From assembly GCA_011390455.1 (NCBI GenBank), contig JAABSI010000082.1, positions 1 through 13,339 of the forward strand: DNA of 13,339 nt, written 5' to 3'. How positions within the stretch are numbered: the first letter of the stretch is position 1; each line of letters begins with the position of its first letter. This DNA comes from Trueperaceae bacterium. GTDB lineage: Bacteria > Deinococcota > Deinococci > Deinococcales > Trueperaceae. A program made the translations under genes and the position numbers. Below are positions 7,001-13,206 of the stretch, one piece after another. The notes beneath the pieces were generated by a model that was not told the DNA's origin, searched no databases, and saw only the letters and a list, made by a program, of their open reading frames with translations.

Positions 7001-7256
7001 CAAAGAGGTCTGCGATGGGCACCGGTGGTGCCGGCACTTCGGCGCGGAGTGTTCTGAGGCGTTTCCGGTAGCGTTTGGCAGCCACCAGGTCGAAGAACGC
7101 TTGATCGTCTGTGTCGCGCAACCGCCGCCGTGTGCTCCGGTTCTTGGCTTGCTGAAAACCCAAGCTCTTGATCTCGGCTGTGTGCAGAGCGTCCTCGAGC
7201 GTCTCAGCGTACTCGTGTACGTGCTTACGGCGCTGAAAGGCAGATAGGGCCGTCAC
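4005..7256 (-). CDS. Large membrane-anchored protein with PEGA-like repeats, function unknown
   Basis: A protein of about 1083 aa that I do not recognise as a whole. The preferred start is GTG at 7256, with AGAGGAAG 5 nt upstream; a TTG at 7337 in the same frame would add 27 basic residues. Layout from GTG: a charged, probably helical cytoplasmic part (1-140); three hydrophobic segments (about 141-157, 162-180, 200-218) with a basic loop between the second and third, placing the rest outside; and a Ser/Thr/Pro linker. A long beta-rich region with paired cysteines (CGPSNC near 275) follows. Near the end are two PEGA-like units, about 775-860 and 861-930 (TFTSDPTGATIRVSG). A Pro-rich stretch and a C-terminal domain of about 100 aa with two cysteines (CPQTPFAVVTC) complete it. 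PEGA domains occur on exported or surface proteins. It could be a surface or envelope protein; role unknown. The 268 bp beyond its 3' end (3737-4004) hold only a weak 7-bp hairpin (3892-3915). Confidence 0.8.
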   Translation of the reverse strand: MTALSAFQRRKHVHEYAETLEDALHTAEIKSLGFQQAKNRSTRRRLRDTDDQAFFDLVAAKRYRKRLRTLRAEVPAPPVPIADLFGPTVASVGGVDQPPALEPTEPRGDAATRSPLQKSTNQPRRAAKAPRRTGPHRTDSWVFVAVAALLSATLLSGRLDLTSAWLATGLLLTALGLLLERRRFLQKSSSVGDRLHTYRVPLLTIGSVVGVISLLALIQPPPTNVNDAGNPTQGSSVDGAASSPSTTPSGSVGEAQAQAPASMPRSPELPPAERCGPSNCLRFLSPPGSAFRAVRFNDGQWMGINDDGSVPLPNNPARLVSSDGRLIVAFEAVMEHEAGIALVVQGDALLDTSTTLVVDHQVTPFHHGEPTPGAAVFNVAVAARSNASTPSSLLATINDGPSPRQLPAIIGLRDGTNVVDITHSTPGRLDDTNANFVVSNGVLFAAPATIVEVNLEPKHALSVVNHSGAQLSLDGRDFETPLLQAYVTENATTTVSSLTGVLWRGSIDTDAVLHIPGSSSRVSTSAGDVQRRTAVRDAEPACDETVATFFDTLFPLSAIAYPTGFFGRTGVVTDFAQGTGMVTRTGPLEVTVNDRDLDVTYECTFDATSSSVQALLITSNQLSVTRGQTPAISQADDATLSALGIDAVGTTEAAIETETRRTGISAQTTTGQYAIAESPPLSGLVPISLVPIGADAARLNVRDITLIIPVVEFATARFTSTDPEAVIVVEEEGGDVHSGLGTVDVRAPIGTELSASAQSDPATRYLPALPLVVRMVSDSVVSLVQKRQIEVQVGSNAPGALLRIPGVLEEPVALPTTLELVADTDYVIVIEPPDDQWFGRSDTMRFAEDTSVSQELVRAANVTFTSDPTGATIRVSGQDTSRTPATYRLPVGAEVTYTIVASPPNHKGFEGLLTISGDAEHSTYLERYTDAERQALAPPPAPTPPPTVAERQAPPPRPAATPAASERMFNSSSGRPAPQPGERIRATPGFVVAFIANELELTDLQCPQTPFAVVTCGVSYDGESMISSLVDALFDIYLQPSSREIRWQREPQSNAYIGAFRRPEGIYVVSTYGNVVSIGFMSQ

Positions 7257-7337
7257 TAGTTCTTCCTCTCGACGCCAGCGCGTTTTCTTGGCCCAGGGGT
7301 GCAAGGTGGTCTTCTGGGCCCGTGCTGAGCGAACCAA

Positions 7338-7712
7338 GCTCGGGTGCGAGCATTGTCCAACTTCAGCATGAAACGCCCAGGTCTCGGTAGAGGCTCTCCT
7401 CTCCTGCGCCTAGAGTTCATAAATCTGGTCGCACCGAATGGCGGCTTACGGTCGCGGCTCATACACGAACATCGGGGAGGAACCGCACTGGGCTTCGTAG
7501 AGGTACTGCTCTCAAGCGGCGTGCCTACTCACCGCGTCTCGATAGCGCGCTGCAGCCCTGATCGCTCCTTATCGAGTGCCCGTTCGAACTCGCGGGTCGG
7601 GGAAAGGCAGGGGGACGCAGACGTTGTTGTGGGCCGGTGCCAGAGCCCCTGTACGGATTGGTGCGAATGCAGTTGAGTGCCGCAGCGAGTACCGGTGCCG
7701 CCGGCGCCTGGG
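7338..7712. other. Intergenic stretch with no recognised gene
   Basis: Between the divergent large protein gene and the TetR promoter I see no convincing gene, tRNA remnant or repeat. Open frames exist on both strands but lack ribosome sites and have random arginine-rich translations. The promoter of the large gene must lie here; I could not pick out a clear pair of boxes. Confidence 0.5.
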
Positions 7713-7740
7713 TTGACATGCGGAAAACATGCGTTATCCT
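7713..7740 (+). promoter_or_regulatory. Promoter of the TetR-flavoprotein operon
   Basis: TTGACA (7713-7718), a 16-bp spacer and TATCCT (7735-7740) form a good sigma-70-type promoter. Transcription would start near 7747, about 44 nt before the TetR start codon. CATGCG occurs twice in the spacer region (7718-7723 and 7728-7733). Confidence 0.65.
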
Positions 7741-7749
7741 CAGCGGGAA

Positions 7750-7761
7750 GGACAAATGTCC
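7750..7761. promoter_or_regulatory. Candidate TetR operator
   Basis: GGACA-AA-TGTCC, with perfect 5-bp arms around 2 bp, sits just after the predicted transcription start of the operon. TetR-family repressors usually bind such short palindromes over their own promoter. Binding by the adjacent regulator is inferred. Confidence 0.45.
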
Positions 7762-7790
7762 TACCCCGTATGGGATGCGGAGGCGTGCGC

Positions 7791-8462
7791 ATGGCGAGAG
7801 CCGGCGAACGGGAAGATGCCTTGCTCGACGCAGTCGCCGATTACCTCGTGGCGAATGGCATCGCTGAGTGCACGTTCCGTTCGCTCGCACAGGCGCTCGA
7901 TACCAGCACCTACACGTTCGTCTACCACTTCGGTACGAAGGCTCAGCTGATCGATGCTGCGCTTCGGCATGTGAGCCGTCGCGAGATCGAAGAGGTTCGC
8001 TCGTGGATGGCGGCCGACGAGGGCGTCGCGGATGCTGGTCTTGGGCCGGAAGCAGGCGGCGTTGGTCTCGTCATGCGGCGGTACTGGAGTTGGTGCCTGC
8101 GGCCGTCGCATCGGCAGGTGATGCGGCTCTTCTTCGAGGCGGGAAACCTTGCTCAACGGCAGCCGGAGCTCTACCCGCCGGTAGTACGCGACATCCTTCT
8201 GGAGGGCCTCGAGCTCGAGCGCGAGATCGTCCGATCGACCGGTGCGGAGGCCGCGACCGTGGACGCGATGGCGACGCTCGTCAGCGGCGCCATCTGGGGT
8301 TTGCAGCACGACCTGTTGATGACGGGCGACGCGGAGCGCACGACCCGTGCGCTCGATGCGGTCGCGACGATGATCGACCACTATCTGGCGATGGGTGATC
8401 CCTTCGCCCACGCACCCGCGAACGACCACGCCGATTCCTCTCTGCGAAAGGAGCACGTATGA
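7791..8462 (+). CDS. TetR/AcrR-family transcriptional regulator
   Basis: A 223-aa regulator of normal family length. The start ATG at 7791 has GGAGG 7 nt upstream. The N-terminal domain (about 1-60) carries the TetR helix-turn-helix: ALLDAVADYLVANGIAECTFR, then SLAQALDTSTYTFVYHFGTKAQLIDAAL, in which YxYHFGTKxxL is the family signature (here VYHFGTKAQL). The C-terminal ligand domain includes a LVSGAIWGLQHDLLMTGD segment. Its stop overlaps the next start (ATGA at 8459-8462), so it is cotranscribed and translationally coupled with the flavoprotein. It most likely represses its own operon until the flavoprotein's substrate or a related compound binds; the ligand is unknown. Confidence 0.92.
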   Translation: MARAGEREDALLDAVADYLVANGIAECTFRSLAQALDTSTYTFVYHFGTKAQLIDAALRHVSRREIEEVRSWMAADEGVADAGLGPEAGGVGLVMRRYWSWCLRPSHRQVMRLFFEAGNLAQRQPELYPPVVRDILLEGLELEREIVRSTGAEAATVDAMATLVSGAIWGLQHDLLMTGDAERTTRALDAVATMIDHYLAMGDPFAHAPANDHADSSLRKEHV

Positions 8463-10216
8463 GCAAGCACGACAACGGGCACGACCGCACCCCACGATTC
8501 ACGCGACGGGACTTCCTGAAGACGGTCGGGGGTGGGACGGCCGCGGTGGTGCTCGGCGGCGCCGCCTCCGTCGTGAAGGCCCAGGAGGGTGCTCCGATCA
8601 CGTGGGACCGGGAGACCGATGTGGTGGTCGTCGGGACGGGCGGCGCGGGCGGGGCTGCGGCGGCGGGGGCCTTCGAGGGTGGCGCCGAGGTGATCGTGGT
8701 CGAGAAGTCCGCCGGTTATGGCGGCACCACGGGCAAGTCGGGGGGCACGAGTTGGGTGCCGAACAACGCGCGGATGCGCGATCGTGGCCTCGAGGATCCG
8801 AAGGACGACGCGATGCGGTACATGGCGCGCCTCGCGTACCCGCACCTGTACCGCCAGGATGGCGAGAACCTGGGTCTTCCGGCTTCGACGTACGCGCTCC
8901 TCGAGACCTTCTACGATCGGGGCGCCGAGGCCTTCGAAGCGCTCGAGGCCGCCGGTGCTTTCCGTACGGTGACCAGCATGTCCTGGACGGGCGAGCCGAC
9001 GCCGGATTACTACGCCCACGTCGCCGAGAACCGCGCGCCGCGTGGCCGCGCGATCAACCCGGGTCGTGAGGACGGCACGTCGGGCTTCGGCGCGGACATG
9101 GTGCGGCAGATGCGCGAGTACCTCGTCGGGAAGTCCGTGCCGATCCTGCTCGGGCATCAGGTCACGAAGGTGATCACGAACGCTGGCGGCGACGTCATCG
9201 GCGTGGAGGTGCTCGATCGCGCCGGCAGCCCACTGAACATCCGCACCCGCAAGGGGGTCGTGTTCGCGAGCGGTGGCTTCACGCACAACCCGGACATGGC
9301 CACGAACTACCTGCGCGGACCGATCTTCGGTGGTTGCGCGGTCCCTACCAACCAGGGCGACCTCGTCACGATCTCAGAGGAGCTCGGAGCGAAGCTCGGC
9401 AACATGAACGAGGCCTGGTTGCAGGAGGAGATCCTCGAGGAGGTGCTCGAGTTCGCGAGCGTTCCTTCGGGCGTCTGGTTCCTGACGGGCGACAGCATGG
9501 TCACGGTCAACAAGCACGGCCATCGGGTGTACGACGAGAAGCACGTGTACAACGAGCGCACGCGCGTCCATTACACGTGGGACCCGCAAGCGGGCGAGTA
9601 CCCGAACCTGTTGCTGTTCTACATCTACGACCGTCGCGTCGCCGAGCTCTACCCGGGCGGTGGTGGTCCGGTTCCGCCGGCCGACGCCGAGGCCGCCTAC
9701 GTCATCGAGGGTGCGGACTGGGACGAGCTCGAGCGCAACATCAACGCGCGATTGGCCGACCTCGAGCCGCGGATCGGTCACGTGCGCCTCGCGGGTGACT
9801 TCGGCGCCAACCTGCGCAGCACGGTCGAGCGCTTCAACGGCTTCGCCGAGACCGGTGAGGACCTCGACTTCGCGCGGGGCACGATTCCGATCAGCGCGCA
9901 CTTCCACGGGCCACGTCGCGACGGGAACGACAAGCCGAACCCGTACATGCACCCGCTCTCGGAGTCCGGCCCATACTCGTGCATCATCTTGGCGCCGGGC
10001 ACCCTCGACACGAAGGGTGGTCCGGTGACCACGAGCGACGGTCAGGTCGTCGATGCCCGGGGTCGGCCGATCCGTGGGATGTACGCCGCTGGCAACGCCG
10101 CCGCGTCTCCGTCAGGACAGGCTTACTGGGGCGCGGGCGGCACGCTCGGTCCAGCGTTGACGTTCGGCTGGCTTGCCGGCCAGCATGCGGCTGCCCAGAG
10201 CGACACCGCAGTCTGA
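8459..10216 (+). CDS. Tat-exported FAD-dependent oxidoreductase, 3-ketosteroid-dehydrogenase-like
   Basis: A 585-aa flavoprotein. The N-terminus has a twin-arginine signal, TRRDFLK (15-21), a hydrophobic stretch, and a likely cut after VKA (41), so it folds with FAD and is exported. The FAD-binding fold follows: VVVVGTGGAGGAAAA (55-69) with GxGxxG, an acidic end VVEK (80-83), and GGTTGKSGGTSWVPNN (88-103), which closely resembles 3-ketosteroid dehydrogenases and relatives in the FAD_binding_2 family. The C-terminus has GMYAAGNAAA followed by AYWGAGGTLGPALTFG; Tyr556 and Gly560 occupy the Y-x-x-x-G spacing of the catalytic Tyr and Gly in ketosteroid delta-1-dehydrogenases. AAAGGAG precedes the ATG. 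Substrate is probably a cyclic ketone or enone; fumarate-reductase-like activity cannot be excluded. The downstream cytochrome is a plausible electron acceptor. Confidence 0.9.
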   Translation: MSKHDNGHDRTPRFTRRDFLKTVGGGTAAVVLGGAASVVKAQEGAPITWDRETDVVVVGTGGAGGAAAAGAFEGGAEVIVVEKSAGYGGTTGKSGGTSWVPNNARMRDRGLEDPKDDAMRYMARLAYPHLYRQDGENLGLPASTYALLETFYDRGAEAFEALEAAGAFRTVTSMSWTGEPTPDYYAHVAENRAPRGRAINPGREDGTSGFGADMVRQMREYLVGKSVPILLGHQVTKVITNAGGDVIGVEVLDRAGSPLNIRTRKGVVFASGGFTHNPDMATNYLRGPIFGGCAVPTNQGDLVTISEELGAKLGNMNEAWLQEEILEEVLEFASVPSGVWFLTGDSMVTVNKHGHRVYDEKHVYNERTRVHYTWDPQAGEYPNLLLFYIYDRRVAELYPGGGGPVPPADAEAAYVIEGADWDELERNINARLADLEPRIGHVRLAGDFGANLRSTVERFNGFAETGEDLDFARGTIPISAHFHGPRRDGNDKPNPYMHPLSESGPYSCIILAPGTLDTKGGPVTTSDGQVVDARGRPIRGMYAAGNAAASPSGQAYWGAGGTLGPALTFGWLAGQHAAAQSDTAV

Positions 10217-10238
10217 CGACAAGCACGCCTCTCGTTCG

Positions 10239-10266
10239 CCGCGTGGCGCCGCTTGGCGCCACGCGG
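10239..10266 (+). promoter_or_regulatory. Strong 12-bp hairpin between flavoprotein and cytochrome genes
   Basis: CCGCGTGGCGCC / GGCGCCACGCGG pairs perfectly around a GCTT loop. Only a short TTCTT follows, so it is a poor intrinsic terminator. It ends 17 nt before the cytochrome ATG, just upstream of the GGAAGG ribosome site. It may attenuate transcription or protect the 3' end of the upstream message, lowering or separating expression of the last two genes. Confidence 0.6.
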
Positions 10267-10283
10267 TTCTTGGAAGGATCCAT

Positions 10284-10730
10284 ATGTCGACGTTTCGCCC
10301 CTTCGCCCTCGCAGGCGTCTTCACCCTCCTCGTGTTGGTTGGCGTTGCCTTCTCGGATGGCAGCGACGAGCCGGTCAGCTGCGAGGCGTTCGACCCCTCG
10401 ACCGCCACCGTGAGTTTCGTCAACGACGTCCAGATGGTCTTCGACTTCAATTGCGTCGCGTGCCATCAGACGGGCGCCGAGAACGCGGACCTGAACCTCG
10501 AGTGGGGCATCGCTTACGGTGAACTGGTCGGGGTGGACAGCAGCGAGGGTGATCTCCTGCGGGTTACCCCGGGTGATGTCGAGGCCAGCTACCTGATGCA
10601 CAAGCTTCGCGGCACGCATCTCGAAGTCGGCGGTTCGGGCAGCATCATGCCACTGGGTCTCGGCGCGTTGCCTGAGCGTGAGATCGCTGTGGTCGAGACG
10701 TGGGTTCGCGAATGCGCGCTCGACAACTGA
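10284..10730 (+). CDS. Exported mono-heme c-type cytochrome
   Basis: A 148-aa protein from ATG 10284, with GGAAGG 6 nt upstream. Residues 6-23 are a hydrophobic export signal or anchor. A single heme site CVACH lies at 57-61, and a later SIMPLG (120-125) offers the Met axial ligand in the usual MP context. The closing W140 (VVETWVRECA) matches the C-terminal helix of small planctomycete-type and related cytochrome c domains. Its position, 67 bp after the flavoprotein gene and overlapping the next gene, suggests it takes electrons from the exported flavoprotein. That partnership is inferred. Confidence 0.88.
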   Translation: MSTFRPFALAGVFTLLVLVGVAFSDGSDEPVSCEAFDPSTATVSFVNDVQMVFDFNCVACHQTGAENADLNLEWGIAYGELVGVDSSEGDLLRVTPGDVEASYLMHKLRGTHLEVGGSGSIMPLGLGALPEREIAVVETWVRECALDN

Positions 10731-11383
10731 ACACCGAGCCCGGCCGGTTCGTCCTGACGCACCGCCACTCGGGCAACGCAAGCGGTGCGCCTACGGTGGT
10801 GCTCCTGCACGATCGCTACGGAGATCTCGATGGCCTCGATGCTGTGGCTCGCCCCCTCGAGCCCGACCATCCGGTGATCGCCGTGCGAGCGGCCCGCACG
10901 CAGATTCGCGATCAGTTCGTGCACGGCTACTACTGGTACATCGATCATGGTGCCTGTGAGCCGGAGGCGTCGACGCTTGGCGACGCGCTCGCGCAGATCG
11001 AACTCGGTTTGTTCGAGCACGAGCCGGGTACTGGTGGGGCTGGGTACGTCTTGGTCGGTAAGGGCCAGGGGGCCACGGTCGCGCTGCTGGTCGCACGGGC
11101 TTGGCCGGAACTGGTGCGGTGCGTGGTCGCGTGGGATGGTTGCATCCCCGCTGCTTGGGCATCCGGAGTTGACGTCACCCGTCAGGCCATGGACGGCGTC
11201 AAGGTGCTGCTCGTCTTGAGCGACGATGCGGCAGCCGAGCGCGCCACGCAGGCGCGCGCCGAGCTCGAAGCGGCTGGGGCAGAGGTTCAGTTGCGCCAGG
11301 CCCATTTTCGCGTTGATGAAGGCGACGCCTCGACGTCGTACTCGATCGCGCGGTGGGTGCGGGATGCTTGTGGGCAGAGCTAG
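10712..11383 (+). CDS. Alpha/beta hydrolase-fold protein lacking the nucleophile serine
   Basis: A 223-aa protein related to carboxylesterase / dienelactone-hydrolase-like alpha/beta hydrolases: PTVVLLHDRYGD (27-38) is the first core strand and oxyanion region, and YVLVGKGQGATVALLVAR (112-129) is the nucleophile elbow. The usual GxSxG is GKGQG here (116-120), so Gly118 replaces the catalytic Ser. DVTRQAMDGVKVLLVLSDD (154-172) carries the usual acid position, and His198 is the only late His. The ATG at 10712 overlaps the cytochrome gene by 19 bp; a GTG at 10700 is an alternative start. It is probably translated by coupling. Likely a non-hydrolytic member, perhaps a binding protein or an enzyme with altered chemistry. 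Confidence 0.8.
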   Translation: MRARQLNTEPGRFVLTHRHSGNASGAPTVVLLHDRYGDLDGLDAVARPLEPDHPVIAVRAARTQIRDQFVHGYYWYIDHGACEPEASTLGDALAQIELGLFEHEPGTGGAGYVLVGKGQGATVALLVARAWPELVRCVVAWDGCIPAAWASGVDVTRQAMDGVKVLLVLSDDAAAERATQARAELEAAGAEVQLRQAHFRVDEGDASTSYSIARWVRDACGQS

Positions 11384-11586
11384 GGTGGGAGGTGACCCGC
11401 TCGATCCGCCGACTGCGGCCGGGAGACCGGAGCCTCGAGGGCAGGACGGGCTCCTGGCCCACGATCGGTGCTTGCGCCGCGAAGATGTTTTTGTCGACCC
11501 GCGAGAAACGGCCCCAAACGATTTCGCCCACGTTCCGCGCATGGTCCATTCTATTGAGTGCTTTGAGGTAACTACCAATAACGGAA
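11384..11586. other. Non-coding tail of the 9 kb module
   Basis: From the hydrolase stop to the terminator hairpin of remnant 4 I see no gene, only overlapping frames without ribosome sites. The last 45 bases (about 11542-11586) are distinctly more AT-rich than the rest. This would be the inner right end of the module bounded by remnants 3 and 4. Confidence 0.45.
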
Positions 11587-11609
11587 GAATCCCGTCAGAG
11601 ACGGGGTTC
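11587..11609 (-). terminator. Hairpin terminator attached to tRNA remnant 4
   Basis: GAATCCCGTC / GACGGGGTTC with an AGA loop: a 10-bp stem with one G-U pair, otherwise identical to the hairpin of remnant 2. It lies 4 nt past the CCA of remnant 4. On the plus strand it could also end transcripts of the TetR operon. Confidence 0.6.
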
Positions 11610-11613
11610 ACTG

Positions 11614-11658
11614 TGGTGCGCCCGAGAAGATTCGAACTCCTGACCTCCTGATCCGTAG
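11614..11658 (-). repeat. tRNA-Arg(ACG) 3'-half remnant, copy 4
   Basis: Minus strand: anticodon loop CTACGGA, stem strand TCAGG, variable loop AGGTC, T-arm AGGAG-TTCGAAT-CTTCT, acceptor CGGGCGC, A73 and CCA (11616-11614). It differs from copy 3 at one position. The sequence that should supply the anticodon stem 5' strand is CCGGA, and no D-arm is present, so it is a 3'-half only. Confidence 0.75.
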
Positions 11659-11941
11659 TCCGGGTTTTGCGTCTGGGACAGGGTGTGTGGGGGTTGCGTC
11701 AAGTGGTCGGGAGTGGCCTGGTGACGTGTGCTTGGGCGATTCTTGGGCTCGGTCGGATACGACTGGAGACGACTCCTGGCGGCGCAGGTTCGCGCACGTT
11801 TCGCACACGCCGAAGCCGTTTGGAACGAACGCAAATGGTGAGCCCCGGCAGTAGGCGAGAAACGATAATGGCGGACACGTGACCGTGGGCTGTGTTGCTC
11901 ATTGACGCAGCCACGAGCCTTGCTGAGGCGGTTCGAGTGAG

Positions 11942-11956
11942 GGTAGAGCCTCTACC
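11942..11956 (-). terminator. Short palindrome after the lipoprotein gene
   Basis: GGTAGAG-C-CTCTACC is a perfect 7-bp inverted repeat, realistically a 5-bp stem with a 5-nt loop, 15 nt beyond the lipoprotein stop. No T-run follows on the minus strand. A weak terminator at best. Confidence 0.3.
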
Positions 11957-11970
11957 GGAACGAAGACGCT

Positions 11971-13206
11971 TCAGTCGAACTGGAGATCCGATGCGCAACC
12001 GTGGATGCTCAGATCCGCGTACCTGCTCTGCAGCGGTGGAGCCGTGAACTGTCGGGGAACCTCAGAGAGCGGAATCGTGAAGGCAGCAAGATAATCGAGC
12101 GACTGCAGGCCTCGCGCTTCATCCCACAACGGCCCGACCTCTGCCAGCTCAGGTCGCTGCTCACGAACATACACGGTGTGGTCATACAGCATCGTATTGC
12201 CCGAAGCCATACCAGGATTCACGTACACGAGCACATCTTGAGCAGGATTACCCGCCTGAACTGCGAACGCATCAACATCGAACACCCAAGTATCTGGATC
12301 AGTAGTGATGTTTTCAGGCCCAGGAACTACATGAGCAACCATCTCGTACACCGTTCTGAACCCGATCAGGGACCGGTCGTCAGGATGCACGTCGAGGCGC
12401 AGATCAACAACACCATCGGTGAAGTCTTCTCCCAACTGAGATACACGATCCCGGGCACGAACGCTTGAGACGACCGCTCCGGGAGGGAGAACCGAGCGGA
12501 TCGGAACAGGAGTATTGAACAGGTGACTCTGAAAGAAGAAGTCGCCAGAAGACTGCATCATGCTCGGGAAACTCTCACCGGTAGACAAGAGGCCCTCGCA
12601 GCCCGGAAAACGATCGAGAAACGTGTTCGTCTCGTCAGGATCAGGGTTCCAATCAGGAGGAGCAACATCAAGAATCTTCTCATCGAGAGGGTACACAGTC
12701 ACATCCTCAAGACCACGCTCAGCGAGATACGAACCAGGAAAACTACCGCCGATCCCACGAGCTAGATCGATCCAACCAAGACGACCGGTATCGTAGAACG
12801 ACCGATCAGGATCGAACGCCTGATCCGCACGAGCAGCATCCCACGTACCACGAAGAGCCCACACCGTTGCAGGACCGACGACGGGATAGTCGTCGACCAC
12901 GCGCTGCAACACAACCGGATCGGCACCCTCGTCGACCAGCGAACGCAGCTCGTCGATCATGGAACGCTCGAACCGGGTGAAGCAGTGCTCGCCCTCAACA
13001 TCGTGTTCGTAACGGTTCAGATTGGCATCGTACGCAGCAACATACAGATCCAAACCGACCTCAAGAGCATGATCGACGGCAGTACCCGACACGCAATCAG
13101 GATTGGGCGCAGGATCGGGGGGCGGCGTCACGCCACCACCGTCACCGGGATCGCACGACGAAATGAGTAGAACTGCAGCGAGAACACCAAGACCAACCGG
13201 TCTCAA
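11971..13206 (-). CDS. Lipoprotein of unknown function
   Basis: A 411-aa reading from TTG at 13206. Residues 2-18 look like a lipoprotein signal (LRPVGLGVLAAVLLISSC), with lipobox ISSC and Cys18. A Gly/Pro/Asp-rich tether follows (DPGDGGGVTPPPDPAPNPD), then an acidic soluble domain (about 45-411) containing many D, W and Y residues and a late segment VLVYVNPGMASGN. I recognise no family. The frame has no stop between 13206 and the window edge, so the true start may lie further right; the lipobox favours a start near 13206, but no clear ribosome site supports the TTG. Codon use (many CGT, GGT, GAT) is unlike the GC3-rich flavoprotein gene. It lies beyond remnant 4 and so probably belongs to a different inserted module. 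Confidence 0.75.
   Translation of the reverse strand: MRPVGLGVLAAVLLISSCDPGDGGGVTPPPDPAPNPDCVSGTAVDHALEVGLDLYVAAYDANLNRYEHDVEGEHCFTRFERSMIDELRSLVDEGADPVVLQRVVDDYPVVGPATVWALRGTWDAARADQAFDPDRSFYDTGRLGWIDLARGIGGSFPGSYLAERGLEDVTVYPLDEKILDVAPPDWNPDPDETNTFLDRFPGCEGLLSTGESFPSMMQSSGDFFFQSHLFNTPVPIRSVLPPGAVVSSVRARDRVSQLGEDFTDGVVDLRLDVHPDDRSLIGFRTVYEMVAHVVPGPENITTDPDTWVFDVDAFAVQAGNPAQDVLVYVNPGMASGNTMLYDHTVYVREQRPELAEVGPLWDEARGLQSLDYLAAFTIPLSEVPRQFTAPPLQSRYADLSIHGCASDLQFD

Larger units (their letters stand above)
11587..11852 (-). repeat. Element-end direct repeat, right copy
   Basis: Partner of 2501-2765: same order of terminator, tRNA remnant and about 190 bp flank, same orientation, with a single-base length difference. 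The two perfect islands are at 11760-11778 and 11788-11808. The rest of the gap to the lipoprotein gene (11853-11970) has no gene. Confidence 0.7.

Noticed and set aside
7256..7462. Small 68-aa minus-strand frame whose TAG overlaps the GTG of the large protein gene
   Set aside because: Translation is arginine/proline-rich without recognisable features or a good ribosome site; probably chance, although the overlap would fit translational coupling.
7578..7600. A TTCGAAC sequence resembling a tRNA T-loop upstream of the TetR operon
   Set aside because: The flanking bases do not form a 5-bp T-stem and there is no acceptor strand or CCA.
1..10216. A steroid pathway linking the NTF2-like protein (ketosteroid-isomerase fold) with the ketosteroid-dehydrogenase-like flavoprotein
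   Set aside because: They lie 8 kb apart on opposite strands in different modules, and the NTF2 fold is too widespread to imply steroid chemistry.
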